Source: Trabulsiella odontotermitis
Lineage (GTDB): Bacteria > Pseudomonadota > Gammaproteobacteria > Enterobacterales > Enterobacteriaceae
Assembly: GCF_030053895.1 (NCBI RefSeq)
Contig: NZ_CP125781.1
Location: 3,348,001-3,412,000, forward strand
Length of the DNA: 64,000 nucleotides
Direction of reading: 5' to 3'
Of this stretch, positions 1 to 8,170 are shown piece by piece (the first letter of the stretch is position 1; each line of letters starts with the position of its first letter). The notes beneath the pieces were generated by a model that saw only the letters and a program-made list of their open reading frames with translations, ran no database searches and had not been told where the DNA came from. The translations under genes and the position numbers were made by a program.

Positions 1-654
1 TTCCAGCCCTTCCCACTCATCTGGCAAAGCAGGGATATTCAGGCCCATAATCGCCGGAATACCCATCGCTCTCGCCAGGATCGCGCTATGAGAAATGCTC
101 GAGCCCTGACGGGTCACGATGGCGACGATGCGTTGCCTGTCGAGCTGTACGGTTTCGCTGGGCGTTATCTCTTCAGCCAACAGAATGGTGTTGCTTGCGT
201 ATGCGGGTTGCGCCGCGCGTGGATGCCCGCAGAGAAGCGTAATGAGTCTTCCGGCCACATCCCGGATGTCTACTGCCCGGGCCTGAAAATAGGTATCTTC
301 CATCGCCGCCATCTGAGCGGCGAACAGTTCGCTCGTCTGTTTGACTGCCCAGGCCGCACTGGCATGCTCGCGGCTGATTGCATCACGAATTTCCTGTTGA
401 AAATCATCGTCCTGCAGCATCAACTGATGAGCGGAGAACAGTTGGGCGGTTTCTTCTCCCGTATCGTCCCGTATGCTGTCTTCCAGCGCCTGCAACTGCG
501 ATAATGCGACGTCACAGGCCTGTTCAAACCGTTGCAACTCCTGCGCGGAATCAACGATGCGTTGTGGGTCAATATTCCATATGGCCGGATGCCAGATCCC
601 GATATGCCCCAGGGCGATACCCGGGGAGGCAATGGTGCCTTCGACTATTTGCAT
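1..654 (-). CDS. Phosphoenolpyruvate-protein phosphotransferase (PTS enzyme I), 3' end outside window
   Basis: The first 218 codons are present, starting at the ATG at 654-652; the rest lies left of position 1. Enzyme I takes phosphate from PEP onto a histidine and passes it to HPr in the cytoplasm. The phospho-histidine motif GSSISHSAILAR is visible with His at residue 189, the same position as in E. coli PtsI, followed by the conserved MGIPAIMG segment. The start begins with the usual MQIVEGTIASPG. The gene sits 18 bp after an HPr gene and an EIIA gene, so this is a dedicated soluble phosphorelay rather than the housekeeping ptsHI-crr locus. Whether the EI is full length, or fused to another PTS domain, cannot be seen here. 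Confidence 0.9.
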   Translation of the reverse strand, partial: MQIVEGTIASPGIALGHIGIWHPAIWNIDPQRIVDSAQELQRFEQACDVALSQLQALEDSIRDDTGEETAQLFSAHQLMLQDDDFQQEIRDAISREHASAAWAVKQTSELFAAQMAAMEDTYFQARAVDIRDVAGRLITLLCGHPRAAQPAYASNTILLAEEITPSETVQLDRQRIVAIVTRQGSSISHSAILARAMGIPAIMGLNIPALPDEWEGLE

Positions 655-672
655 AATTTTTCCTCGCTAACG

Positions 673-930
673 TTAAAGGTGCTGACGGAAAAAGTCATGC
701 AGCGCAGCGATGGCCTGCTGCTCATCATCTCCGCTGGCGCAAATGGTCACCGTATCGCCGCATTTCACATTCATCCCCATGACGGTGAAGATCTTTTTCA
801 GGCTGGCCTGTTTGTCGTTTCTGGCAATTTGCAGCTCAGAGCGATAGCTCATGGCTAAACGAACCAGCAATCCTGCCGGGCGGGCATGAATACCGAGGTC
901 GTCACGGATAGTGTATTGAAATTGTTCCAT
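673..930 (-). CDS. HPr-family phosphocarrier protein
   Basis: This 85-residue protein has the length and motif of HPr. The active-site histidine is His15 in GIHARPAG, and a serine/lysine-rich segment follows around residues 43-46, where the regulatory serine region lies. It would carry phosphate from the adjacent enzyme I to the EIIA encoded upstream. It lies 46 bp downstream of the EIIA gene and 18 bp upstream of the EI gene on the same strand, so co-transcription is likely. It is clearly diverged from housekeeping PtsH, which suggests a pathway-specific paralogue. Confidence 0.9.
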   Translation of the reverse strand: MEQFQYTIRDDLGIHARPAGLLVRLAMSYRSELQIARNDKQASLKKIFTVMGMNVKCGDTVTICASGDDEQQAIAALHDFFRQHL

Positions 931-976
931 TGAAAGATCCTGAGTTTTTGATAAGGAACGTAGGGCTGCACCACTA

Positions 977-1324
977 TTAATTCTGCTGTTCGAGATTGCT
1001 TAAACGTTTATCCAGCATATGGAAGATTTTTAACAGGTGGCGGCTCATCAGCAGCTCACTGTTAATTGTCATTAGCGTATCCTGAGCATGATTAAATAAT
1101 AATGAGGGGGGGAAAACGTCGCCGTGAATTTCGCTCTGAACAATATCCGTCTGATTACTGTGGGCAATGGTTATTTTCTTTTGTGCCTGACTAATCTTTT
1201 CACCTGCCTCAGTGAAATGGTTTTGTTCGATGGCTAATAATGCATCCGTGATTAATGCCCGGGCATCCCCGGCCTCCATGATAATATTCATTGCCACGCT
1301 ATTGATCTGTTCGCTTTTATCCAT
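977..1324 (-). CDS. PTS EIIA component, lactose/cellobiose family
   Basis: The protein has 115 residues, the usual size for stand-alone EIIA of the Lac/Chb family (E. coli ChbA is 116). The phosphoryl-accepting histidine is His79 in FNHAQDTLMT, with the family aspartate two positions after the glutamine (Asp82). The N-terminal helix (INSVAMNIIMEAGDAR) matches the family's first helix. It starts the left-facing EIIA-HPr-EI set. No EIIB or EIIC gene is adjacent in the window, so the sugar cannot be named; chitobiose or cellobiose-like disaccharides are the family norm. Confidence 0.87.
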   Translation of the reverse strand: MDKSEQINSVAMNIIMEAGDARALITDALLAIEQNHFTEAGEKISQAQKKITIAHSNQTDIVQSEIHGDVFPPSLLFNHAQDTLMTINSELLMSRHLLKIFHMLDKRLSNLEQQN

Positions 1325-1584
1325 TGGTTATCTCGCTATGCAGTTAATTTTTCCGTTCCGTCCTACCGTAGACGGAGGAAATGGAGTCTGTTTCTGTCAT
1401 AGATATACTTGAGCACAGGGGAGAAATCGGGACAAATAAATAATTTCCCACCCGAGGGGAAAACCGTCAGCGTTATGCTGAGGGTTCACATTTTCTAAAC
1501 TAGCGCCTCGGATTATGTTGTTTTGTGTGTTACCCATGGAAAAGGTATACCTTGCAGGAAGGTTCCTTTAACAGGCAGGCAAAC
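1325..1584. promoter_or_regulatory. Divergent intergenic region between EIIA and the RidA-family gene, with palindromes
   Basis: This 260-bp gap must hold the start signals of both divergent units. A perfect 12-bp palindrome AAGGTATACCTT lies at 1542-1553, followed by a similar imperfect motif, GAAGGTTCCTTT, at 1559-1570, just before the RidA-family start. Further upstream are TCAGC-N5-GCTGA (about 1469-1483) and TTCCC-N7-GGGAA (about 1443-1459). These look like operators or leader hairpins, but no known regulator consensus was recognised and no convincing -35/-10 pair stands out. Confidence 0.4.
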
Positions 1585-2007
1585 ATGAGCACACATACCC
1601 GCATTCGCAAATTCAATACGAAAGAAACATACCCGAATCAGTCACTGGATAACGATCTTTGTCAGGCCGTTCGTGCCGGCAACACCGTTTATGTTCGTGG
1701 TCAGATTGGGACTGACTTCGAAGGCAATCTGGTAGGGCTTGGCGATCCGGCGGCGCAAGCCGAACAGGCAATGAAGAACGTCAAACAACTGCTCGAAGAG
1801 GCAGGCAGCGATCTGTCTCATATCGTTAAAACGACCACCTATATCATCGACCCCCGCTATCGCGAGCCGGTTTATCAGGTTGTTGGCAAATGGCTGAAAG
1901 GCGTATATCCGATCTCAACCGGGCTGGTGATTTCCGGGCTTGGTCAGCCGCAGTGGCTGATGGAAATTGATGTTATCGCTGTGATCCCGGACGACTGGCA
2001 ATCGTAA
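1585..2007 (+). CDS. RidA/YjgF-family protein lacking the catalytic arginine
   Basis: This 140-residue protein has the RidA (YjgF/UK114) fold signature, including VRAGNTVYVRGQIGTD and the C-terminal MEIDVIAV strand. Classical RidA deaminates reactive enamine/imine intermediates in the cytoplasm and needs an arginine equivalent to Arg105 in PARS. Here the matching stretch is YPISTGLV, with serine at residue 111 in place of arginine, so it belongs with the Arg-less Rid subgroups and may bind or hydrolyse a different intermediate. The ATG at 1585 follows an AGG-containing leader; a longer in-frame extension to 1525 lacks family similarity. It starts the catabolic cluster, 16 bp before the DUF1028 gene. 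Confidence 0.85.
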   Translation: MSTHTRIRKFNTKETYPNQSLDNDLCQAVRAGNTVYVRGQIGTDFEGNLVGLGDPAAQAEQAMKNVKQLLEEAGSDLSHIVKTTTYIIDPRYREPVYQVVGKWLKGVYPISTGLVISGLGQPQWLMEIDVIAVIPDDWQS

Positions 2008-2023
2008 ACAGGAGTATAAAATC

Positions 2024-2698
2024 ATGACGTTATCGATTGTCGGGCGCTGCGCGCAGACCGGCCAGATGGGTATTGCTATCAGCTCTTCCAGCATCGCGGT
2101 GGGCGCGCGCTGCCCCTGGTTGCGCAGCAACGTGGGTGCGGTATCTACCCAGAACATCACATTACCGGCGCTGGGACCGCGCATTCTTGATCGGTTACAG
2201 CAGGGCGACGCCATTGAAGCCGCGCTGAAGGCTGGGCTCGGCACGGATGACTATCACATGTACCGGCAGGTCACCGTTCTCACAACCGACGGAAAAAGCG
2301 CGTTTTACAGCGGCGAAAAAACGCTGGGCATCAACCACGCCCTGAGCGGTGAAAATTGCGTGGCGGCGGGGAATATGCTCGCGAATCAGGAGGTTATTGT
2401 TGCGATGGTAAATGCCTTCGAACAACAGTCAGGGCATCTTGCTGACAGGCTCATTGCCGCACTGCAGGCAGGACTGAAAGCTGGAGGGGAAGCGGGCCCG
2501 GTGCATTCGGCAGCCCTGTCGATTGTGGATTCTCCCGTCTGGCCGATCGTTGATTTACGCGTCGACTGGACCGATGCCGATCCAGCTGATGAACTCAGCA
2601 AACTCTGGCAAGCCTATAAACCGCAGATGCAGGACTATATCACCCGGGCACTCGATCCCCGCAGTGCGCCGGGTTACGGCGTCCCGGGCGACGAATAA
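2024..2698 (+). CDS. DUF1028 family protein (Ntn-hydrolase-like)
   Basis: A 224-residue protein matching DUF1028 along its whole length: the N-terminal MTLSIVGRCAQTGQMGIAIS, the AVGARCPW segment and the C-terminal WPIVDLRVDW block are typical. The family is thought to have an Ntn-hydrolase-type fold and often sits beside peptidases and amidases, so amide-bond cleavage is a reasonable inference, but no reaction is proved. It lies 16 bp after the RidA-family gene and 18 bp before the M20 deacylase gene, which points to one degradative route for an amide or N-acyl compound. Confidence 0.8.
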   Translation: MTLSIVGRCAQTGQMGIAISSSSIAVGARCPWLRSNVGAVSTQNITLPALGPRILDRLQQGDAIEAALKAGLGTDDYHMYRQVTVLTTDGKSAFYSGEKTLGINHALSGENCVAAGNMLANQEVIVAMVNAFEQQSGHLADRLIAALQAGLKAGGEAGPVHSAALSIVDSPVWPIVDLRVDWTDADPADELSKLWQAYKPQMQDYITRALDPRSAPGYGVPGDE

Positions 2699-2716
2699 CC
2701 GCAAGGAGAGCTGATA

Positions 2717-3871
2717 ATGACCAGCCGCAAACTGCTGGAACAACTGGTGGCCTTTGACACCACCAGCCGCGAATCTAACCTGGCGCTGATCGATTTTGTC
2801 AGCCGCTACTTAACGGAACTCGGCGTCAGCTGCGAACGGGTTTATAACGCCGAACGCAGCAAGGCCAATCTTTATGCGCGGCTTGGCCCGGCGGGTAGCG
2901 GCGGCGTGATGCTTTCCGGTCACAGCGATGTGGTACCGGTTGACGGGCAGAACTGGAGCGTCCCCCCTTTTGCGCTGACTGAGCGTGAGGGCAAACTCTA
3001 CGGTCGTGGCACCGCGGACATGAAAGGTTTTATCGCCTGCATGCTGGCGGCGGTGCCGCATTTTCTTGCGCAGCCACTGGCACAACCGCTGCATCTGGCG
3101 ATTTCTTATGATGAAGAAGTGGGTTGTCTTGGCGTGCGCACCTTGCTGGACGTGCTCTCCGCTCGCCCGGAAAAACCCGATATCTGCATCATTGGCGAAC
3201 CCACCGAATTGCAGCCTGTGCTTGGCCACAAAGGCAAGATCGGCGTTCGGTGTGAAGTTCAGGGTGCGGCCTGCCATTCGGCCTGGGCACCGCAGGGTGT
3301 TAATGCCATCGAATATGCTGCCAAGCTTATCCATCATCTTACAGTGACAGGCCAGCGACTGGCCGCGCCACAGTATCACGATGCACGTTTTGACCCGCCA
3401 TTTACCACCGTGCAGACCGGCGTGATTCAGGGCGGTCGGGCACTGAATATCGTGCCTGCCGAATGTGCGTTTGATTTCGAAGTGCGCACCCTGCTGCAGG
3501 ATGACGCGCAGGAAGTGGTTCGGGATCTGGAGCGTTACGCCCGGCACGAGCTGCTGCCGCAAATGCACGCCGTGAATCGCGACACCGCGATCCGTTTTTA
3601 TCCCATCAGCAGTTACCCCGGTTTGTACACTGCGGAACAAAGCGCCGCCGCGCGATTGCTTGCCCATCTCACCGGTTCGGACGCGTTCAGCACCGTCGCA
3701 TTCGGGACTGAAGGGGGATTGTTCAGTCAGATCGGTATCCCCAGCGTGGTATGCGGACCGGGCAGTATCGCGCAGGGCCATAAACCCGATGAGTTCATCA
3801 CTGTCGAGCAGTTGGATGCCTGCGATGCCCTGCTGCGCCGCCTTGCCGCATGGATGTGCCAGCCAGCATGA
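2717..3871 (+). CDS. M20-family deacylase, acetylornithine deacetylase-like
   Basis: This 384-residue protein has the size of E. coli ArgE (383) and the M20 metal-site motifs: SGHSDVVPVDG with His69 and Asp71, GRGTADMKG with metal Asp101, and YDEEVG with the catalytic glutamate pair 133-134, then GEPTEL. It should hydrolyse an N-acyl amino acid or related amide in the cytoplasm. It is unlikely to be the biosynthetic ArgE, since it sits between DUF1028 and an uptake ATPase rather than next to argCBH. The start has a good AAGGAG site nine bases upstream. Substrate unknown. Confidence 0.87.
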   Translation: MTSRKLLEQLVAFDTTSRESNLALIDFVSRYLTELGVSCERVYNAERSKANLYARLGPAGSGGVMLSGHSDVVPVDGQNWSVPPFALTEREGKLYGRGTADMKGFIACMLAAVPHFLAQPLAQPLHLAISYDEEVGCLGVRTLLDVLSARPEKPDICIIGEPTELQPVLGHKGKIGVRCEVQGAACHSAWAPQGVNAIEYAAKLIHHLTVTGQRLAAPQYHDARFDPPFTTVQTGVIQGGRALNIVPAECAFDFEVRTLLQDDAQEVVRDLERYARHELLPQMHAVNRDTAIRFYPISSYPGLYTAEQSAAARLLAHLTGSDAFSTVAFGTEGGLFSQIGIPSVVCGPGSIAQGHKPDEFITVEQLDACDALLRRLAAWMCQPA

Positions 3872-4013
3872 AACCCCGGGGCGAGCGCCGGCCCGCCCTT
3901 TCCTCTCTGCTTTAACTTTTCCAAACGCCAGCTTCAGGAAGCACTAACCGCGTGATGCGCGCTTAAGCCGTATGCTGGTGACACGCATTTGACAGCCCGT
4001 TTCCGGAGATCCC

Positions 4014-5162
4014 ATGGTAAGTGCAGAAGTCACCCTCTTCCCGCAGCCTAAAACACTGCATCCTGTCGCGAACAACGCTAACGTTGCCGTCCGGCTTGAT
4101 GGCGTACTGAAACGCTTTGGCGACGCCACCGCTTTACACAAAGTTTCCCTGATGATCGAGGAAGGCGAATTTATTACCCTGCTCGGCCCGTCAGGCTGCG
4201 GCAAGACCACGCTGCTGAATCTGATGGCGGGTTTCGCCGAAGCGGATGGCGGCGAGATCTTTATCGATGGTGATCTGGTGACGGATATCCCGCCATACCA
4301 GCGTGAAATCGGCATTGTGTTTCAGAACTATGCGCTGTTCCCGCATATGACGGTCGAGAAGAACGTGGGCTACGGCCTGCGTATGCGCGGCGTGCCAAAA
4401 GCCGAGATCGCCGAACGCGTTGCCCAGGCGCTGGAACTGGTGAAACTTGCCGGTTATGGCCATCGCAAGCCACGCGAACTTTCTGGCGGTCAGCAGCAGC
4501 GTGTGGCGCTGGCGCGAGCTCTGGTGATCCGCCCCAAAGTGCTGCTGCTCGATGAGCCTTTCTCCGCACTGGATAAAAACCTGCGCCTCTCAATGCAGGT
4601 TGAGTTAAAAGCGATTCAGCGCAAACTGGGCGTCACCACCGTGTTTGTGACGCATGATCAGGGTGAAGCGCTGAGTATGAGCGATCGCGTGGTAGTGATG
4701 TCGGCAGGGCATGTACGCCAGATTGGTACGCCGGACGAGATTTATCGTCGTCCGAAAGATCCGTTTGTCGCGGGCTTTGTCGGTGATGTAAACATTCTGC
4801 CGGGGCGCTACGCGGGTCGCGACGGCGAGGCGATGCTGGCGTTGGGCGGCAATGTGCTGCGTCTGCCCGCGGAGCGTGTACAGGCCACGATTGGCGAACG
4901 CCTTGATGTCTACGTCCGTCCGGAAAACGTTCAACTGGCGCCGCTGGGCCCGCTTTCGCTGTTCAGCGCCACGGTGATCGCGCATGTATTTCAGGGCGAT
5001 CATGTCGATGTGCACCTTGATGCGCCCGCACTGGGCAATGCCACGCTGTTTGCGCGCCAGTCCGGGTTGAATGCGCTGACGCGCTGGCCCGTCGGCAGCC
5101 TGGTCGGTGTGAACGTTGATGACGAAGGCGTGTGCGCGTTTAGCACGGCGACAGGGGAATAA
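4014..5162 (+). CDS. ABC transporter ATP-binding protein, polyamine/PotA type
   Basis: This 382-residue ATPase has Walker A GPSGCGKT (residues 58-65), signature LSGGQQQRVALARAL, Walker B VLLLDEPFSALD, the switch histidine in VFVTHDQGEALSMSD and a C-terminal TOBE-like regulatory domain, as in PotA/PotG. It energises import together with the binding protein and permeases encoded at 9420-12189, although the LysR gene and four enzymes separate them. The upstream 142 bp include a GC-rich inverted repeat that may terminate or trim the preceding message. The start is preceded by CCGGAGATCCC. Confidence 0.9.
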   Translation: MVSAEVTLFPQPKTLHPVANNANVAVRLDGVLKRFGDATALHKVSLMIEEGEFITLLGPSGCGKTTLLNLMAGFAEADGGEIFIDGDLVTDIPPYQREIGIVFQNYALFPHMTVEKNVGYGLRMRGVPKAEIAERVAQALELVKLAGYGHRKPRELSGGQQQRVALARALVIRPKVLLLDEPFSALDKNLRLSMQVELKAIQRKLGVTTVFVTHDQGEALSMSDRVVVMSAGHVRQIGTPDEIYRRPKDPFVAGFVGDVNILPGRYAGRDGEAMLALGGNVLRLPAERVQATIGERLDVYVRPENVQLAPLGPLSLFSATVIAHVFQGDHVDVHLDAPALGNATLFARQSGLNALTRWPVGSLVGVNVDDEGVCAFSTATGE

Positions 5163-5168
5163 GCGCTG

Positions 5169-6164
5169 ATGATGCCTGAAATAATGAACGCGGTCATAGC
5201 ACGCCAGCCTGGCGGCCCCGGGGTGTTAGAACTCGTGCAACGCAAAGTACCGAAACCTGAAACCGGGGAAGTGCTGATTCGCGTCGCCAGTGCGGGCGTG
5301 AATCGTCCCGATATCCTGCAGCGCTCCGGCATGCCGTTGCCGCCGGGCGTCACTGATGTGCTGGGGCTGGAAGTCTCCGGCACCGTGGTCGCGCTGGGCG
5401 CAGGGGTTGCATTTCCCGCGGTTGGCACGCCGGTGATGGCGCTGCTCAACGGCGGCGGTTATGCAGATTACTGTGTGGCACGTGCCGAACTTTGTTTAGC
5501 CGTACCGGAAAACCTGCCGCTTTCGCAGGCGGCGGGTGTGCCGGAAGCGGCCTTTACCGTGTGGCATAACCTGTTTGAACTGGGGCGTTTGCAACCGGGC
5601 GAAACCGTGCTGATCCACGGTGCGGCCAGCGGCGTGGGCACATTTGCCATTCAGTGCGCACAGGCCTGCGGGGCGCGGGTGATGGCGACGGCAGGCGGTG
5701 CTGAAAAAATTGCGGCGCTGCGACAGCTCGGTGTCTGGCGTGCTATCAATCGCCACAGCGAAGATTTTGTCGCGGTCATTCTTGATGAAACCCAGGGACG
5801 CGGTGTGGATGTGGTACTGGATAACGTCGGTGGCGATTACGTGGCGCGCAACCTGAGCGTATTAGCGCCAGGCGGTCGTCATGTCAGCCTTTCTTTTATG
5901 CAGGGCGCGAAAATTGAACTCGATCTGCAACTGGTGATGCGTAAAGGCCTGAGCCTGACGTCATCCACGCTGCGCCCGAAAAGCGCAACGGAGAAAATGC
6001 GTCTGGCGCAATGCATCAGCAAACATCTGTTGCCGCTGATCGCCGCCGGAAAAATCGCCCCCACCCTTCATCAGACGTTACCGTTAGCGCAGGCCGCCGA
6101 TGCGCATCGCATTCTGGAAGCCAACGCCAACATCGGCAAAGTGCTGCTGCAGGTGGCGTCATGA
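5169..6164 (+). CDS. NADPH:quinone oxidoreductase-like zinc-free MDR protein
   Basis: A 331-residue medium-chain reductase of the quinone oxidoreductase type. The nucleotide-binding motif is HGAASGVGTFAIQCA, following the conserved GVPEAAFTVWHNLF segment, and no structural-zinc cysteine cluster is seen. The closest named types are QorA and PIG3-like reductases, which reduce quinones or enones with NADPH. It starts 6 bp after the ABC ATPase gene and its stop overlaps the next start (ATGA), so it is translated as part of the operon. In this pathway it could reduce an unsaturated intermediate; this is inference. Confidence 0.85.
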   Translation: MMPEIMNAVIARQPGGPGVLELVQRKVPKPETGEVLIRVASAGVNRPDILQRSGMPLPPGVTDVLGLEVSGTVVALGAGVAFPAVGTPVMALLNGGGYADYCVARAELCLAVPENLPLSQAAGVPEAAFTVWHNLFELGRLQPGETVLIHGAASGVGTFAIQCAQACGARVMATAGGAEKIAALRQLGVWRAINRHSEDFVAVILDETQGRGVDVVLDNVGGDYVARNLSVLAPGGRHVSLSFMQGAKIELDLQLVMRKGLSLTSSTLRPKSATEKMRLAQCISKHLLPLIAAGKIAPTLHQTLPLAQAADAHRILEANANIGKVLLQVAS

Positions 6165-6775
6165 TGCAACTCTTTTATGCCAGCACCTCGGCGTACGTCC
6201 GCAAAGTGATAGTCTGCGCGATCGTACTGGGTCTGGTTGATGCGCTGGAACGGCTGGATTCTGCTGCGCATCCGATCGTGCGCGACGAACGCATCGCGGC
6301 GTTTAATCCACTGGCTAAAGTGCCGGCGCTGCGTACCGAAAACGGGATGTGTCTCTATGACAGCCGGGTCATCTGCGAGTATCTCAACGCGCGTGCGCAG
6401 GGCGATTTATTCCCGGCAAACGGGGACGCGCGCTGGCGCAGTCTGGCACGACAGGCACTTGGCGATGGGATCATTGATGCCGCCTTGCTGGCGCGCTATG
6501 AGTTCAGCGCCCGCCCGCCCGAAAAGCAGTGGCAGGACTGGGCGGACGCGCAACTGAAAAAAGTCGCCGCCGCCCTGTCAGACATTGAGGCTCAGGTCAG
6601 CGGTTTTAGCGATCAACCCGACGATATCGGGCTCATTGCCATTGGTTGTGCGCTCGGTTATCTCGATTTCCGTTTTGCCGGACTCAACTGGCGTGACCGT
6701 CACCCGCTTACCGCCACCTGGTTCGCCGTTTTTGATGCGCATCCGGCCATGGCGGCCACGCGTCCACATGTTTAA
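6161..6775 (+). CDS. Glutathione S-transferase family protein
   Basis: This 204-residue protein has a GST N-terminal thioredoxin-like domain (MMQLFYASTSAYVRKV) with the cis-proline segment KVPAL and the glutathione-binding DSRVICEYL at about residues 66-74, then an all-helical C-terminal domain. Such proteins conjugate, isomerise or remove glutathione. The ATG at 6161 overlaps the stop of the oxidoreductase gene; a second ATG is one codon further. It probably handles a reactive intermediate of the pathway, but cannot be assigned to a specific GST reaction. Confidence 0.85.
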   Translation: MMQLFYASTSAYVRKVIVCAIVLGLVDALERLDSAAHPIVRDERIAAFNPLAKVPALRTENGMCLYDSRVICEYLNARAQGDLFPANGDARWRSLARQALGDGIIDAALLARYEFSARPPEKQWQDWADAQLKKVAAALSDIEAQVSGFSDQPDDIGLIAIGCALGYLDFRFAGLNWRDRHPLTATWFAVFDAHPAMAATRPHV

Positions 6776-6787
6776 TCAGGAGTGCGC

Positions 6788-7237
6788 ATGTCACAGCAAA
6801 TCTATTTCCTCAACGGGCCGAACGCGAATTTGTACGGGCTGGATAAAAATGGCACCTACGGCAGCGACAGTTTTGCCAGCATCGGCGAGCGCTGCCAGCG
6901 TCGCGCCGACTCGCACGGTGTTATTTTGCATTTCCGCCAGAGCAACCACGAAGGCGTGCTGGTCGACTGGATCCAGGAAGCGCGTCAGCATGCCGCCGGG
7001 CTGATTATCAACGCCGCAGGTCTGACTTACAGTTCAGTGCCGATCCTCGATGCGTTATTGATGTTTGATGGCCCGATTATTGAAGCGCATATGAGCAACA
7101 TCTGGAAGCGTGAACCGTTCCGTCACCATTCCATGGTGTCGAAAGCCGCCACTGGTGTGATTGCCGGTCTGGGTGTGGCAGGTTATGAGCTGGCGATTGA
7201 TGCCGTGGTCAACCTGCTGGGAACGCACGCCGCATGA
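6788..7237 (+). CDS. Type II 3-dehydroquinate dehydratase-like protein with altered active site
   Basis: A 149-residue protein with the AroQ fold signatures: LNGPNANLYG at the N terminus, INAAGLTYSSVPILDAL in the middle and EAHMSNIWKREPFRHHS near the C terminus. Tyr24, Asn75, His101 and Arg108 of the known active site are present. The lid arginine (Arg19 in the M. tuberculosis enzyme) is Asp19 here, and the usual THTS is TYSS, with Tyr81 in place of His. The enzyme therefore may not act on dehydroquinate. Its place between GST and a 2-hydroxyacid dehydrogenase gene in a catabolic cluster, not near aro genes, supports a different substrate. Its stop overlaps the next start. Confidence 0.82.
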   Translation: MSQQIYFLNGPNANLYGLDKNGTYGSDSFASIGERCQRRADSHGVILHFRQSNHEGVLVDWIQEARQHAAGLIINAAGLTYSSVPILDALLMFDGPIIEAHMSNIWKREPFRHHSMVSKAATGVIAGLGVAGYELAIDAVVNLLGTHAA

Positions 7238-8163
7238 GTACATTAGTGTTTTACAGCGAGTTCGACAGCTTCGACGAGTGGTCGGCCTTACTTGCACCGT
7301 ATTTGCCCGGCGTGACGATTTGTCGCGCCGAAATGGTGCAAAAAACGGATGACGTGCACTATGCGCTGGCATGGAAACCACCACGCGGTTTCTTTGCGCC
7401 CTACCGCAATCTCAAACTGCTGGTGAATCTCGGCGCGGGTGTCGATTCGCTGGTCGGTCGCGACGATCTGCCGGATATCCCGATTATTCGGCTGTCTGAC
7501 CCTGATATGGCGCGCATGATGGCCGGTTATGTGCTGTTTGCCGTGCTGCGCTACGCGCGTGATATTCCGGCATTCGAGCGTGCGCAGCGTGAACAGCGCT
7601 GGCATTACCTGCATCCGCGCGACCCCTCCGGCATCCGTGTCGGTGTGCTGGGGTTGGGAGAGTTAGGTGCGTATACGGCGCGGGAACTGGCGCGACAGGG
7701 TTTCGATGTGCGCGGCTGGTCGCGTTCGCAAAAAGAGATTACGGGTATTCGCTGTCGCAGCGGTCTGGAATCGCTGAATGATTTTCTCAGCCAGAGCGAC
7801 ATTCTGGTGGTCATGCTGCCCCTCACCCCGGACACGACGGGCTTGCTCAGTGCCGAACGGCTGGCGCAGCTCCCGCCTGGCGCAGCGTTCATCAATGTGT
7901 CGCGCGGGGCGATTGTCGATCAGGCGGCGCTGACGGCAGCGTTGCGTTCAGGACAGATTGCGCACGCCACGCTGGATGTGTTTGACCGCGAACCGCTGCC
8001 GCCGCACGATCCGCTGTGGCGGATGGAAAACGTGCTGATCACGCCGCATCTGGCTTCCGTCGCCATTCCTGCCAGCGCCGCCCGGCAGGTCGCTGAAAAC
8101 ATTCACCGCGCCGCACGCGGAGAACCGGTGACGAATCAGGTGTTCCCGGCGCGCGGCTATTAG
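7234..8163 (+). CDS. D-2-hydroxyacid dehydrogenase, GhrA-like
   Basis: This 309-residue protein resembles E. coli glyoxylate/hydroxypyruvate reductase A (312 residues). It has the substrate loop NLGAGVDSL, the NAD(P) Rossmann motif GVLGLGELGAYTAREL, the catalytic arginine segment NVSRGAIVD, a DVFDREPLP segment with the glutamate, and the catalytic histidine in TPHLASV. It would interconvert a 2-oxoacid and D-2-hydroxyacid using NAD(P)H. The start overlaps the stop of the dehydroquinase-like gene (ATGA), and it is the last gene before the oppositely oriented regulator, 7 bp away from its end. Confidence 0.88.
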   Translation: MSTLVFYSEFDSFDEWSALLAPYLPGVTICRAEMVQKTDDVHYALAWKPPRGFFAPYRNLKLLVNLGAGVDSLVGRDDLPDIPIIRLSDPDMARMMAGYVLFAVLRYARDIPAFERAQREQRWHYLHPRDPSGIRVGVLGLGELGAYTARELARQGFDVRGWSRSQKEITGIRCRSGLESLNDFLSQSDILVVMLPLTPDTTGLLSAERLAQLPPGAAFINVSRGAIVDQAALTAALRSGQIAHATLDVFDREPLPPHDPLWRMENVLITPHLASVAIPASAARQVAENIHRAARGEPVTNQVFPARGY

Positions 8164-8170
8164 CACAGGC

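Noticed and set aside
2717..3871. Assigning the M20 gene as argE
   Set aside because: Length and motifs fit, but it lies away from argCBH in a cluster with an importer and DUF1028, so a catabolic deacylase is more likely.
6788..7237. Biosynthetic AroQ of the shikimate pathway
   Set aside because: Arg19 is missing, and enterobacteria usually use the type I enzyme AroD for biosynthesis; the context is catabolic.
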